A stretch of DNA of 50,688 nt. It comes from JAWXUT01 sp044426075 (GTDB lineage Bacteria; Bacillota; Clostridia; Christensenellales; DTU072). The notes beneath the pieces were generated by a model, which saw only the letters and a list, made by a program, of their open reading frames with translations, was not told the origin of the DNA and made no database searches. Both the position numbers and the translations under genes were made by a program. This document shows, in pieces, positions 1-8,859 of this stretch; the first letter of the stretch is position 1; each line of letters begins with the position of its first letter. The stretch lies in contig JAWXUT010000001.1 in the NCBI GenBank assembly GCA_044426075.1, positions 1 to 50,688 of the forward strand, read 5' to 3'.

Positions 1-60
1 ACCTCCGAAATTAATATTTTTAACCAAAACAGTGCATAACTTAATTCTACTGGAATTTAG

Positions 61-109
61 TGAAAAAGTAAACACCATTTTTTTGTCCACTGTGGAATTT
101 ACTTTTTCA
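61..109. repeat. 12-bp inverted repeat at left edge
   Basis: The arms TGAAAAAGTAAA (61-72) and TTTACTTTTTCA (98-109) are perfect inverted copies around a 25-base loop that itself holds a small CCAC/GTGG hairpin. The motif TGGAATTTA occurs twice nearby (51-59 and 93-101). There is no clear T-run after the stem, so it may be the end of an upstream transcript or a regulatory site. The rest of bases 1-160 shows no gene. Confidence 0.5.
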
Positions 110-173
110 TTTGACTAAAATAAAATATTTTAAATAAAGAACTTAATAATTATATACAAGAGTTGTTAAGTTG

Positions 174-182
174 TGTTATAAT
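174..182 (+). promoter_or_regulatory. Extended -10 promoter, likely leaderless transcript
   Basis: TGTTATAAT is a perfect extended -10 box (TGn plus TATAAT). The preferred ATG starts at 190, eight bases after the box ends, which is about where transcription would begin. There is no ribosome site in front of that ATG. The -35 position (ATACAA, 154-159) is poor, as is usual for extended -10 promoters. Confidence 0.55.
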
Positions 183-189
183 ATACTAT

Positions 190-1164
190 ATGAGAGTTGG
201 TAAGTTACTTAATAACGAATTAATTAAAGAAGTATTATCAAAAGTCACGCATTTCAGACCCGAAGTTGTGGTTGGTGCGGGGCTAGGTGAAGATTGTGCT
301 TCGCTATCAACAGATAAAATTATTTTAATATCCACTGACCCAATTACAGCAGAGGTTGCAGATATCGGCAGTTTGGCAATAACAGTTGCAACAAACGATA
401 TTTATGCAAGTGGCGGAGTACCAATGGCGCTATCATTGACAATATTGATGCCAACTTCCGCAACGGCTGAACAAGTGGGTGAGATAATGGAATGTGCAAA
501 CGCAAAAGCGGTTGAAATCGGGGCAGAAATTATCGGCGGTCACACTGAATTTACAGATGCAGTTGTGCGTCCAGTGGTTACAGTAACCGCGTTAGGGATA
601 GCAGAAAATCATTTGCAGACTACAAATTTAGTTGTGGGTGACAGCATTATAATAACCAAACATATCGCGTTAGAAGGCACAGCAATCCTTGCAACACAAT
701 ATGAAAATATGTTAAAAGATGTGTTAACTGAGCAAGAATTGTTATTCGCAAAAGGACTATCTAAAAAAACTAGCATAGCAAAAGACGCACGCATTGCCAC
801 AAGTTGTAAGGCACGCACAATGCACGATATCACCGAAGGCGGCATATATGGTGCACTAGCAGAAATTTGTCAAAGTTCTAGTTTGGGTGCTGAAATTAGC
901 GTTGATAGTATCCCAAAACTTGATATATCTCAAAAGATATGCAATCATCTTGGCATAAATATATATGGGCTGATATCTAGCGGAAGTTTATTAATAACTA
1001 CGCCCGACCCAGATGCAATTATAGCAAAGTGTAAAAATGAAGATATAAATGCAACGGTAATCGGCAAGATAGTTGCAACAAAAGGTGCATATGCACTACA
1101 AAATGAAAAACGAGAGTTGCTTTGTGTTAAGGCAGATGAGCTCTTTAAATTACTGGAGAAATAG
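190..1164 (+). CDS. AIR synthase-related protein (HypE/PurM-like ATP-grasp-type fold)
   Basis: A 324-residue protein of the PurM/SelD/HypE/ThiL superfamily, whose members bind ATP and catalyse phosphoryl-dependent condensations. The N-terminal half carries the family's GEDCA (about residues 33-37), an acidic metal site around STDP (48-51) and the glycine-rich ATNDIYASGGVP segment (67-78). The C-terminal half has the MHDITEGG motif of the second domain. No other hydrogenase maturation gene is in view, so true HypE is unlikely; such stand-alone paralogues sit beside yicC or wall genes in many Clostridia and have no settled role. An upstream TTG at 163 would add nine residues, but it lies before the -10 box, so ATG 190 is preferred. 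The stop is two bases from yicC, so the genes are probably co-transcribed. Confidence 0.8.
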   Translation: MRVGKLLNNELIKEVLSKVTHFRPEVVVGAGLGEDCASLSTDKIILISTDPITAEVADIGSLAITVATNDIYASGGVPMALSLTILMPTSATAEQVGEIMECANAKAVEIGAEIIGGHTEFTDAVVRPVVTVTALGIAENHLQTTNLVVGDSIIITKHIALEGTAILATQYENMLKDVLTEQELLFAKGLSKKTSIAKDARIATSCKARTMHDITEGGIYGALAEICQSSSLGAEISVDSIPKLDISQKICNHLGINIYGLISSGSLLITTPDPDAIIAKCKNEDINATVIGKIVATKGAYALQNEKRELLCVKADELFKLLEK

Positions 1165-1165
1165 T

Positions 1166-2038
1166 ATGAACAGCATGACTGGCTACGGCAAAGGTGAAGC
1201 AGAATTAGGTGGCAGAAAAGCGACTGTTGAATTAAAATCTGTTAATCATAGGTTTTTAGACTTATCAATTAAGCTTCCACGCGGGTTTCAATTTGTTGAA
1301 GATAGTATAAAAAAAGCGATATCGGCTTCTTGTACAAGGGGACATATTGATGCTTATGTAAATTATGAGGATAACAGAGAAAGCAAAGCAGTAATCAGTA
1401 TAGATTATGACTTGGTTCAGCAATATATCAATGCATCATTACAACTTGCAGCAAAGGGATTTAGTGACAATTTAGGTGTTGCAGAAATATTAAAGGTTCC
1501 CGATGTTGTAAAGATTGTTGCAGATACTGACGACGAAAATGAAATTCAAAAGGTTGTGGTTGAAGCAGCACAGAAGGCGGTTGTGGCTCTTGTAAAAATG
1601 CGTGGCGCAGAGGGTGCACGATTAGTGGCAGACTTAAAATTGAAGCTAATTGATATACAAAACGGCGTTAATCGCATAGCAGTTCAAGCTCCAAATGTGC
1701 AAATTGAGCACAGAGAAAAGATGATTGAGCGCATACAAGAGGTGCTCGGTGATGTTACGTTAGACGAGCAAAAACTTGCAAATGAAGTGGCTTTTTATGC
1801 AGATAAATGCAATATAGATGAAGAAATAACAAGGCTCAACGGGCACATAGCGCATTACAACGAGATATTTTCTGCGGGTGGCGCAATGGGCAAAAAGCTT
1901 GATTTCTTGACGCAAGAAACAAACCGAGAAGTAAACACTATCGGCAGTAAATCCAATAACAGTATCATTACAAAAGAAGTATTGCTCCTTAAAAACATAG
2001 TAGAAATGATTAGGGAACAAGTGCAAAATATTGAGTAG
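1166..2038 (+). CDS. yicC: YicC family endoribonuclease
   Basis: A 290-residue YicC/YloC family protein. It opens with the hallmark MNSMTGYGKGE and ends with the conserved DUF1732 block KLDFLTQETNREVNTIGSK followed by a helix. Members in E. coli and Bacillus are endoribonucleases that act on small RNAs or mRNA. The ATG at 1166 was chosen over the longer reading frame (from 1073) because GGAGA lies seven bases before it and the family begins MxxMTGYG; the longer frame would run into the preceding gene. In many Firmicutes remA sits between yicC and gmk, but here only 15 bases separate them. Confidence 0.93.
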   Translation: MNSMTGYGKGEAELGGRKATVELKSVNHRFLDLSIKLPRGFQFVEDSIKKAISASCTRGHIDAYVNYEDNRESKAVISIDYDLVQQYINASLQLAAKGFSDNLGVAEILKVPDVVKIVADTDDENEIQKVVVEAAQKAVVALVKMRGAEGARLVADLKLKLIDIQNGVNRIAVQAPNVQIEHREKMIERIQEVLGDVTLDEQKLANEVAFYADKCNIDEEITRLNGHIAHYNEIFSAGGAMGKKLDFLTQETNREVNTIGSKSNNSIITKEVLLLKNIVEMIREQVQNIE

Positions 2039-2053
2039 TCAAGGAGTAGCATC

Positions 2054-2668
2054 GTGGGCAGAAGAGGATTATTATTTGTATTATCAGGACCATCAGGCGC
2101 GGGTAAAGGCACGGTGTTAGACCGCGTCATACAAGTTGTGGATAACATTGCGGTGTCAACATCAGTCACCACGCGCGACCCTCGTCCAGGTGAAATAGAC
2201 GGACTACATTATTATTTCAAAACACAAGAAGAATTTGCAGATATGGTTCAAAATGATGAATTTTTAGAGTATGTTGCAAAATTCAAGAACAAATATGGCA
2301 CACCTAAAGCCCCAGTTCAAAAGCTATTGAATGACGGATACGATGTTGTGCTTGAAATTGAAACAAACGGGGCTGAAAATATTCGCAAGGTATTCCCAGA
2401 AGCGTGTTTCATATTTATAACACCAAGTAGCTATGCTGAACTTGCCCGCAGATTGAACACAAGGGGCACAGAAACAGAAGAGTCTAAGCAATTAAGGCTA
2501 AAAATAGCAAAGCGCGAGTATACTTGTATGAAGGATTATTCATATGTGAGTATCAATGATGATTTAGACGATTGCGTACAAAATGTAATCGGCATAATAA
2601 AAGCACAGCGATGTGCGCTAGCAAACAATCAAGAATTAGTAGAAAATTTTTTCACATTAAACAGTTAA
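2054..2668 (+). CDS. gmk: Guanylate kinase
   Basis: Phosphorylates GMP to GDP with ATP. A 204-residue protein, the usual length. The P-loop SGPSGAGKGT lies at about residues 10-19, followed by the GMP-binding segment SVTTRDPRPGEIDGLHYYF and the lid residues RLNTRGTET. The start is GTG, with AAGGAG about nine bases upstream; the protein would otherwise lack the first beta strand (RGLLFVLSG). It follows yicC and precedes rpoZ, the conserved Firmicutes order. Gmk also ties purine supply to the guaBA genes found later in this window. Confidence 0.96.
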   Translation: MGRRGLLFVLSGPSGAGKGTVLDRVIQVVDNIAVSTSVTTRDPRPGEIDGLHYYFKTQEEFADMVQNDEFLEYVAKFKNKYGTPKAPVQKLLNDGYDVVLEIETNGAENIRKVFPEACFIFITPSSYAELARRLNTRGTETEESKQLRLKIAKREYTCMKDYSYVSINDDLDDCVQNVIGIIKAQRCALANNQELVENFFTLNS

Positions 2669-2684
2669 AGGAGACTGAAACATT

Positions 2685-2876
2685 ATGATGATAGATCCAC
2701 CAATCGACAAACTAGTACAAAAGGCACCTTGCCGTTACGCATTAGTAGTAGCAGTTGCAAAAAGAACCAAAGAAATTTTGGCTCTTGAAGACAGCGAACA
2801 ACTTACAAACGGAGAAAAAGCGGTTTCATTTGCAGCAAAAGAAATCTATAACGGTGATATAAAAATTATACTTTAG
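2685..2876 (+). CDS. rpoZ: RNA polymerase omega subunit
   Basis: A 63-residue omega subunit, which helps assemble the beta-prime subunit into RNA polymerase. It shows the family pattern DKLVQKAPCRYALVVAVAKR near the N-terminus and a conserved EKAVSFAAKEI helix near the end. The ribosome site AAGGAGA is well placed. Omega is short in Firmicutes and this example sits at the low end of the size range. It lies between gmk and coaBC as usual. Confidence 0.9.
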   Translation: MMIDPPIDKLVQKAPCRYALVVAVAKRTKEILALEDSEQLTNGEKAVSFAAKEIYNGDIKIIL

Positions 2877-2880
2877 TAGT

Positions 2881-4056
2881 ATGAAACGCACTGTTATATT
2901 GGGGATAACTGGTGGAATAGCTAGTTATAAGGCGTGCGAAATAGTCAGCAGACTTAAAAAGCTGAACTATAAAGTGCGCGTAATAATGACGCAGAACGCC
3001 ACCGAGTTTATCACCCCGCTTACATTAGAAACTCTCAGTGAACACCGAGTTGTAACAGATATGTTTGACAAAGAGCGTTCATATGAGGTTGAGCACATCA
3101 GTTATGCAAAGCTTGCTGATGCTTTTGTGATTGCGCCAGCAACGGCAAATGTAATTGCAAAAATAGCAGAAGGCATAGCAGATGATATGTTGACCACCAC
3201 AATAATGGCAACAAAAGCGCCAATAATAATCGCCCCCGCAATGAACACAAATATGTTTAACAGTGAGGCGTGCCAAAAAAATATGGCAATATTAAAAGAG
3301 CGTGGATGTATTTTTATAGAGCCAATTGAGGGTCTACTTGCTTGCGGTGATGTTGGCAAAGGTAAAATGGCAGAGCCCGAAAATATAGTTCAGTGTATTG
3401 ATAATATGCTAACACCTTGCCCTGATTTTAGGGGCAAAAGGGTGCTAATTACAGCGGGAGCAACAAAAGAGCCAATTGATGGAGTTAGATATATAACAAA
3501 CCACAGTAGCGGAAAAATGGGTGTAGCGCTTGCAGAGTGTGCACTTAATCGTGGGGCAGAAGTCACAATGGTGGTTGGTAGCGTAAGCGTGCCACTTCCA
3601 GAAGGTGCAAATATAGTAAAAATAAGCACCACTCAAGATATGTTCCAAGCAGTTATGGACAATTTGGGTGATAGTGAGGTTATAATAAAGGCGGCAGCCC
3701 CCGCAGATTACAAGGTGAAAAATTATTCACCACTAAAGATAAAATCAGAAAATTTAACGCTAGAATTAGTTAAAAATCCCGATATTGCGCGAGCAGTTGG
3801 GGCTAAAAAAGGCGATAAAAAGTTAGTTGTGTTCGCAGCAGAAACACACGAACTTATGGAAAATGCGCACCGCAAATTGCAGTCGAAAAATGCCGATTTA
3901 ATTGTGGCAAATGACGTGACTCAAGAGGGTGCAGGGTTCAATGTAGATACAAACATAGCCACGCTAATTACTAGCGACGGCAGAATAACAGCGCTAGAAA
4001 AGATGTCAAAAGTAGAACTTGCGGACATTATACTAGACACCATAGCAGAGCTTTAA
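2881..4056 (+). CDS. coaBC: Bifunctional phosphopantothenoylcysteine decarboxylase / phosphopantothenate-cysteine ligase
   Basis: A 391-residue bifunctional enzyme for two steps of coenzyme A synthesis. The N-terminal CoaC flavoprotein domain (about 1-180) shows GITGGIASYK, the PAMNTNM motif and the ACGDVGKGKM segment that contains the reactive cysteine. The C-terminal CoaB ligase domain (about 185-391) shows ITAGATKEPIDGVRYITN, SSGKMG, the CTP-site AAAPADYK and the KNPDI motif. No good ribosome site precedes the ATG, which lies four bases after the rpoZ stop, so translational coupling is likely. The stop TAA overlaps the priA ATG. Confidence 0.96.
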   Translation: MKRTVILGITGGIASYKACEIVSRLKKLNYKVRVIMTQNATEFITPLTLETLSEHRVVTDMFDKERSYEVEHISYAKLADAFVIAPATANVIAKIAEGIADDMLTTTIMATKAPIIIAPAMNTNMFNSEACQKNMAILKERGCIFIEPIEGLLACGDVGKGKMAEPENIVQCIDNMLTPCPDFRGKRVLITAGATKEPIDGVRYITNHSSGKMGVALAECALNRGAEVTMVVGSVSVPLPEGANIVKISTTQDMFQAVMDNLGDSEVIIKAAAPADYKVKNYSPLKIKSENLTLELVKNPDIARAVGAKKGDKKLVVFAAETHELMENAHRKLQSKNADLIVANDVTQEGAGFNVDTNIATLITSDGRITALEKMSKVELADIILDTIAEL

Positions 4057-6236
4057 TGATATACCAAGTAATAGTTGATATTAGTAATTCCGAAGTGGAT
4101 AAAGTATTTGACTACAGTAGCGCCACGCCAATTGCGGTTGGAAGTAGGGTGCTAGTGCCATTTGGTCATAGGCAAATTGAGGGCTTTGTGATGGGAACAA
4201 AAACCGAAAGTCATCGTGAAACCAAAGATATTATTAAGGTTTTAGATGACTTTACTGCTATATCCCCCGAAATGATAGCGCTAGCAAACCACTTAAAAAC
4301 AGTCAATTTACGATACATTGATTCGCTTAGGTTGTTTATCCCTAGCAAGTTGAGGGGTGGCAGAATAAAGGTTCTCAAAAAGAATTATCTTACAATTAAT
4401 AGGGATATTAGTGTAGAAGATATGCTGCTATCCATAAAAGCAAACGCAGTTGCGCAGCGCGGAATTATAGCAAGGCTCAGTGAAGTTGACGGCGAATATG
4501 AGTCAACTATTAACAGCGAATTTAATGCGGGAGCTACAAAAAAGCTCATCGAAATGGGCTATATAATAAGCGAATCCATTGAAGTTGGGCGTGTGCCATA
4601 TAGCATTAATATAGAAAAGAAACACATTGTTTTAACAGAAGATCAACAAAATGCGGTTGACACCATAGTAAATGGCGACAAAATGACGCATCTTTTGCAC
4701 GGTGTTACGGGTTCTGGCAAAACAGAAGTTTATATGACTATTATTGAACAGATGTTGCAAAGCGGTAAAACTGCAATAATGTTGGTGCCAGAAATTTCAC
4801 TTACACCGCAGATGTTGGGCGTATTTAGAAATAGGTTCCACAATCAAGTTAGTTTACTGCATAGTGGATTATCAGACGGCGAGCGATTTGATGAGTGGCG
4901 TAGGCTACAACGCGGAGAAAGCAAGGTTGCACTTGGTGCGCGTTCTGCAATATTTGCACCAGTACAAAATGTGGGTGCTATTATTATAGATGAAGAGCAC
5001 GACAGCAGTTATGTAAGCGAAAGCAATCCCAGATATTTTACGGTAGATGTGGCAAGTTTTAGGGCAAAGTACAATAGTGCAAAGCTAATACTTGGCAGTG
5101 CAACACCTTCAGTTGACACATATAATAGTGCAGTTAAGGGTGAATACAATCTTGTAAAGCTAGAAAATAGAGTCAATAAACGCGCTATGCCAACAATTGA
5201 TGTGGTTGATATGAGAAGCGAACTTAGGCAAGGCAACTTCTCAATTTTTAGCAAAGAGTTGTTGCGTGCAATTGAGAGCACCTTAGCGGATAAAAATCAA
5301 ATTATGATATATTTAAACCGCAGAGGATACGCTTCATTCTTGCGATGCAAAAGTTGTGGTTGGGTTGCAAAGTGCCCCGATTGCGATGTGTCACTTACAT
5401 ATCATAAGGAAGAAAATAGACTAAAATGCCACTACTGTGGCAAGCAGTTTAATGCAATAGATGATTGCCCAATATGCGGATTTAAGGGACTTAAAGAGGG
5501 CAAAGTGGGTACCGAAAAGGTGGTAAGTGAGATTGCAAGGTTGTTCCCTGAAGCACGGGTGTTGCGTATGGATAATGACACTACAAATACAAAATCCAGC
5601 TATATAGATATATTGCAAGCCTTTAGCAGCGGCGATGCGGATATTTTAGTTGGCACGCAAATGATAGCCAAAGGGCATGACTTTAAAAATGTAACGCTAG
5701 TTGGTATATTAGATGCAGACCTATCACTTTACTTTACGGACTATAGAAGTAATGAGCGCACTTTTCAGTTGATAACGCAAGTTGCGGGTAGAGCGGGCAG
5801 AGAGCAAAAGAGCGGAAGAGTTGTTATGCAGACAAGTAATCCCAAGCACTTTGTGTTCGACTATGCAAAGCGATATGATTATGTTGGATTTTTTGAAAAA
5901 GAAATCAACACGCGCGAAGTTACTAAGTTTCCGCCATTTACAAAAATTGTGCGTATCTTGCTTGTATCAAAAGATGATGACAAAGTTATGGTGGCAACGC
6001 GTGAAATGTATGAGCGATTAAACAAGGTTCGCAACAAGTATGGCAATGCAATAATACGTATGCAACCTATGCGGGCGCCAATCAAGCGTATGCAAACTAA
6101 CTATAGATTCCAAATAGTAATATGGTTGAATGTAGATATCCCGCAAGAAGTTATGGATGCGATTTATAATGAAGCACGTGCAACAAACAAAGATGTGTCA
6201 AGTTTTGTGGAGATAAATCCACAACATATGATGTAA
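4056..6236 (+). CDS. priA: Primosomal replication restart helicase PriA
   Basis: A 726-residue superfamily 2 helicase that rebuilds the replisome at stalled forks. It has an N-terminal 3'-DNA-binding domain (about 1-105), a winged-helix region, then the helicase core: Walker A GVTGSGKTEVY, DEEH in IIDEEHDSSY, and GSATPS. The zinc-binding insert is intact, with cysteines in CKSCGWVAKCPDC and CHYCGKQFNAIDDCPICG. The second RecA lobe carries GTQMIAKGHDF and QVAGRAGR. The ATG shares a base with the coaBC stop (TAATG), so translation is coupled. Confidence 0.97.
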   Translation: MIYQVIVDISNSEVDKVFDYSSATPIAVGSRVLVPFGHRQIEGFVMGTKTESHRETKDIIKVLDDFTAISPEMIALANHLKTVNLRYIDSLRLFIPSKLRGGRIKVLKKNYLTINRDISVEDMLLSIKANAVAQRGIIARLSEVDGEYESTINSEFNAGATKKLIEMGYIISESIEVGRVPYSINIEKKHIVLTEDQQNAVDTIVNGDKMTHLLHGVTGSGKTEVYMTIIEQMLQSGKTAIMLVPEISLTPQMLGVFRNRFHNQVSLLHSGLSDGERFDEWRRLQRGESKVALGARSAIFAPVQNVGAIIIDEEHDSSYVSESNPRYFTVDVASFRAKYNSAKLILGSATPSVDTYNSAVKGEYNLVKLENRVNKRAMPTIDVVDMRSELRQGNFSIFSKELLRAIESTLADKNQIMIYLNRRGYASFLRCKSCGWVAKCPDCDVSLTYHKEENRLKCHYCGKQFNAIDDCPICGFKGLKEGKVGTEKVVSEIARLFPEARVLRMDNDTTNTKSSYIDILQAFSSGDADILVGTQMIAKGHDFKNVTLVGILDADLSLYFTDYRSNERTFQLITQVAGRAGREQKSGRVVMQTSNPKHFVFDYAKRYDYVGFFEKEINTREVTKFPPFTKIVRILLVSKDDDKVMVATREMYERLNKVRNKYGNAIIRMQPMRAPIKRMQTNYRFQIVIWLNVDIPQEVMDAIYNEARATNKDVSSFVEINPQHMM

Positions 6237-6254
6237 ATACAACGGAGGCAAGTT

Positions 6255-6707
6255 ATGGCAATAAGAAATATAACAAAAGAAGGCGACGCCGTATTGAGAA
6301 AAAATGCGCGTATTGTGACCAGTTTTGATGCAAGATTGGGCATTTTGCTAGATGATATGAAAGAAACTATGTTCAAGGCAGACGGTTGTGGCATAGCAGC
6401 TCAACAAGTTGGAATATTGAAGAGCGCGGTGTTAGTTTATCATGAAGAAAAACTATACGAATTAATCAATCCAATTATAAGTGAAACCGAAGGTGAAGAG
6501 GTTGCAGTTGAGGGTTGTTTATCTGTTAGTGCTGAAAAGAACTGTGCAGTAAAAAGGCCAACAAAGTTAAAGGTTAATTATCAAGACAGAACGGGCACCC
6601 CTATTGAAATGATAGCAGAAGGCTGGCTTGCACGTATAATATGCCACGAATGTGATCACTTGCAAGGCAAGTTGTTTATAGATAGAAAGGTAGAGGGTGG
6701 TAAATGA
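6255..6707 (+). CDS. def: Peptide deformylase
   Basis: Removes the formyl group from new N-termini. A 150-residue protein with the three family motifs: GCGIAAQQVG (motif 1), EGCLSV (motif 2, whose cysteine binds the metal) and HECDH within ICHECDHLQG (motif 3, two histidines and the catalytic glutamate). A GGAGG ribosome site lies seven bases before the ATG. The length and the simple motif 2 fit the short type 1 class. It overlaps fmt by four bases (ATGA), coupling deformylase with the enzyme that adds the formyl group. Confidence 0.96.
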   Translation: MAIRNITKEGDAVLRKNARIVTSFDARLGILLDDMKETMFKADGCGIAAQQVGILKSAVLVYHEEKLYELINPIISETEGEEVAVEGCLSVSAEKNCAVKRPTKLKVNYQDRTGTPIEMIAEGWLARIICHECDHLQGKLFIDRKVEGGK

Positions 6708-7630
6708 GAGTAATATTTTTAGGCACACCCGATTTTGCAGTACCAGTATTGCAGAAAATATTAGGCAGTGCGCACGAAGTTGTGGCGGTTGTAACGCAGC
6801 CGGACAAAGCTAGCGGACGCAAGAAGAAATTGCAAGCTCCACCAGTAAAAGTTTGCGCAGAAGATGCGGGATTAAAGGTGTTGCAATACGACAAAATAAG
6901 TAAAGAAGGTGTTGCGGAACTTACAGCATTAAACGCAGATATAATGGTAACTGCGGCATATGGTCAAATTTTAAGTGATGAAATTTTGGGTTTATGCAAG
7001 CACGGAGTTATCAATGCACACGGCTCAATATTGCCAAAGTATCGCGGAGCATCTCCCGTACAATGTGCGTTGCTTGCGGGTGAAGAAGTTGTTGGCGTAA
7101 CGGTTATGCAAACAGCAAAAGCGGTTGATAGTGGGGATATTATTTTAACAAAAAGTATCCAACTAGACGGCACAGAAAATATAGCAGAGTGTATGGCAAA
7201 GCTTGCAGTTGTGGGTGGCGAAGGTATAGTGGAAGCGCTTGATAGTATAGAAGCGGGCACTGCAATCTTCACTGAACAGAACCATAATGAAGCAACATTT
7301 TGCAGTAAATTCAGCAAAGAAGACGGGCAATTAGACTTCACAAAAACCTCAAAAGAGCTTGTGAATTTTGTACGAGGGATGAATCCTTGGCCATCAGCTT
7401 TTTGTGGCACTCCAAATGGCAAGATTAAAGTTTTGCGTGCGGTTCAAATTGAATATAGCGGCAAAGAGGAGTGTGGCACAGTGGTGTTATCCGACAAAAA
7501 AACAGTTGCAATAAAAACAGCGGATTCCGCTTTAAGCATATTAGAACTACAAGGTGAAGGCGCAAAGGCTATGGATATAGCATCATATTTGCGCGGCAAA
7601 ACAATAGAAAAAGGAACAATGTGGGAATGA
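6704..7630 (+). CDS. fmt: Methionyl-tRNA formyltransferase
   Basis: Formylates initiator Met-tRNA using 10-formyl-tetrahydrofolate. 308 residues, the normal length. It begins MRVIFLGTPDFAVPVL, has the folate-site segment HGSILPKYRGASPVQ with the catalytic Asn-His-Asp set (INAHGS and VDSGDI), and has a C-terminal OB-like domain from about residue 205 (NPWPSAF). The ATG overlaps the def stop; the end overlaps the start of rsmB. Confidence 0.96.
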   Translation: MRVIFLGTPDFAVPVLQKILGSAHEVVAVVTQPDKASGRKKKLQAPPVKVCAEDAGLKVLQYDKISKEGVAELTALNADIMVTAAYGQILSDEILGLCKHGVINAHGSILPKYRGASPVQCALLAGEEVVGVTVMQTAKAVDSGDIILTKSIQLDGTENIAECMAKLAVVGGEGIVEALDSIEAGTAIFTEQNHNEATFCSKFSKEDGQLDFTKTSKELVNFVRGMNPWPSAFCGTPNGKIKVLRAVQIEYSGKEECGTVVLSDKKTVAIKTADSALSILELQGEGAKAMDIASYLRGKTIEKGTMWE

Positions 7631-8859
7631 GTTATTTAAAAGAAAGCCACGAAGTATTGATGGACATAGTTGCAAATGAAGCATATATAAATATCGCTAT
7701 GCAAAAAATCAACGACGGAATTGATAGGGCGCTAGTTACAAAAATAGTATATGGCACAATTGAACATTATTTTGAATGCGAATATATATTGCATCAACTA
7801 ATACAAAATATGCCCCGCCCCGCAATAAAGGTTGTTATGTTGCAAGCAACGTACGCATTGCTTCATTTAAATGTGCCACAATATGCAATAGTAAATGAAA
7901 GCGTCAGTTTAGTTGAAGAATTGGGCAAAAAACAACAAAAAGGTTTCGTAAATGCGATACTAAAAAAGATTTGTCGCAAAGAATTTACTATGCCTAAAAA
8001 GGGCGAACCAAGGTATTTAGAAGTTAAATACAACTTGCCACAATGGCTAATAAATGAGGTAAGAAGGGTGTATCCTGCACAATATGACAAAATTTTGTCG
8101 GCAGAACCTCGCATTGAAGAGCACATCAGATTGTCTTCAAAAATGGATAGCGAAAAGTTTTTAAAACTTTCTCCCGATGCCGAAGAAACATTAACTGGAT
8201 ACTTCACAAGAAATATTGAAAGCGTTAAAAACCTATATGAACGTGGTATGCTAACCTATCAATCGTTGACATCAACATTTGCAATTAAGGCTATGGGCGA
8301 CGTTTTGGGTAAAAGTATGCTAGATGTGTGTTCTGCACCAGGTGGCAAAGCGGTTTATGCTGCAGAGCTTGGCGCAAGTGTAGTTGCGTGCGATGTTCAC
8401 CCCCACAGAGTAGAACTCATTAAGGGCTATGCAAAGCGTATGGATACATTTGTAAACGCTGTTGTAAAAGACGGCACCGCATACAAAAAGGAATGGGCAG
8501 AAAAGTTTGATGTTGTGTTAATTGACGCACCTTGTTCTGGTTTAGGCGTGCTTACTAAAAGGCGTGATATTGCACTAAAGCGCTCTTTGGGTGACATAAG
8601 TAGCCTTGTTGGGATACAAAAGCGTCTACTTAGTGTAGCAAGCAAGTATGTTAAAAAGGGCGGAATATTGATTTATTCCACTTGTACAATTCTTCCACAA
8701 GAAAACAAAAATGTGGTGAGCGAGTTTTTGGCTAGCAGCGAAATTGCATTCCAGTTAGATACAATTCCATTGCCATATGACAACAGCGGAGAAATACAGT
8801 TTTTGCCAAATAACGAGGGCTTAGACGGTTTCTATATAGCGCGACTAAAGAGGATATAA
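7627..8859 (+). CDS. rsmB: 16S rRNA (cytosine-967-C5)-methyltransferase
   Basis: A 410-residue RsmB/Sun family enzyme that makes m5C967 in 16S rRNA. The N-terminal NusB-like domain (about 1-130) is followed by a methyltransferase domain with the SAM motif DVCSAPGGKA, motif IV DAPCSGLG and the catalytic cysteine in YSTCTI. The ATG at 7627 overlaps the fmt stop as ATGA; a GTG two codons upstream is possible but has no better ribosome site. The stop overlaps the rlmN ATG. Confidence 0.95.
   Translation: MSYLKESHEVLMDIVANEAYINIAMQKINDGIDRALVTKIVYGTIEHYFECEYILHQLIQNMPRPAIKVVMLQATYALLHLNVPQYAIVNESVSLVEELGKKQQKGFVNAILKKICRKEFTMPKKGEPRYLEVKYNLPQWLINEVRRVYPAQYDKILSAEPRIEEHIRLSSKMDSEKFLKLSPDAEETLTGYFTRNIESVKNLYERGMLTYQSLTSTFAIKAMGDVLGKSMLDVCSAPGGKAVYAAELGASVVACDVHPHRVELIKGYAKRMDTFVNAVVKDGTAYKKEWAEKFDVVLIDAPCSGLGVLTKRRDIALKRSLGDISSLVGIQKRLLSVASKYVKKGGILIYSTCTILPQENKNVVSEFLASSEIAFQLDTIPLPYDNSGEIQFLPNNEGLDGFYIARLKRI

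Noticed and set aside
190..1164. Calling the first gene purM or hypE
   Set aside because: It has the fold and ATP motifs, but no purine or hydrogenase maturation genes stand with it and it lacks a HypE C-terminal cysteine tail, so only the superfamily is stated.
1073..1165. Longer N-terminus for YicC
   Set aside because: The added 31 residues overlap the preceding gene, match no family member, and the ATG at 1166 has its own ribosome site.
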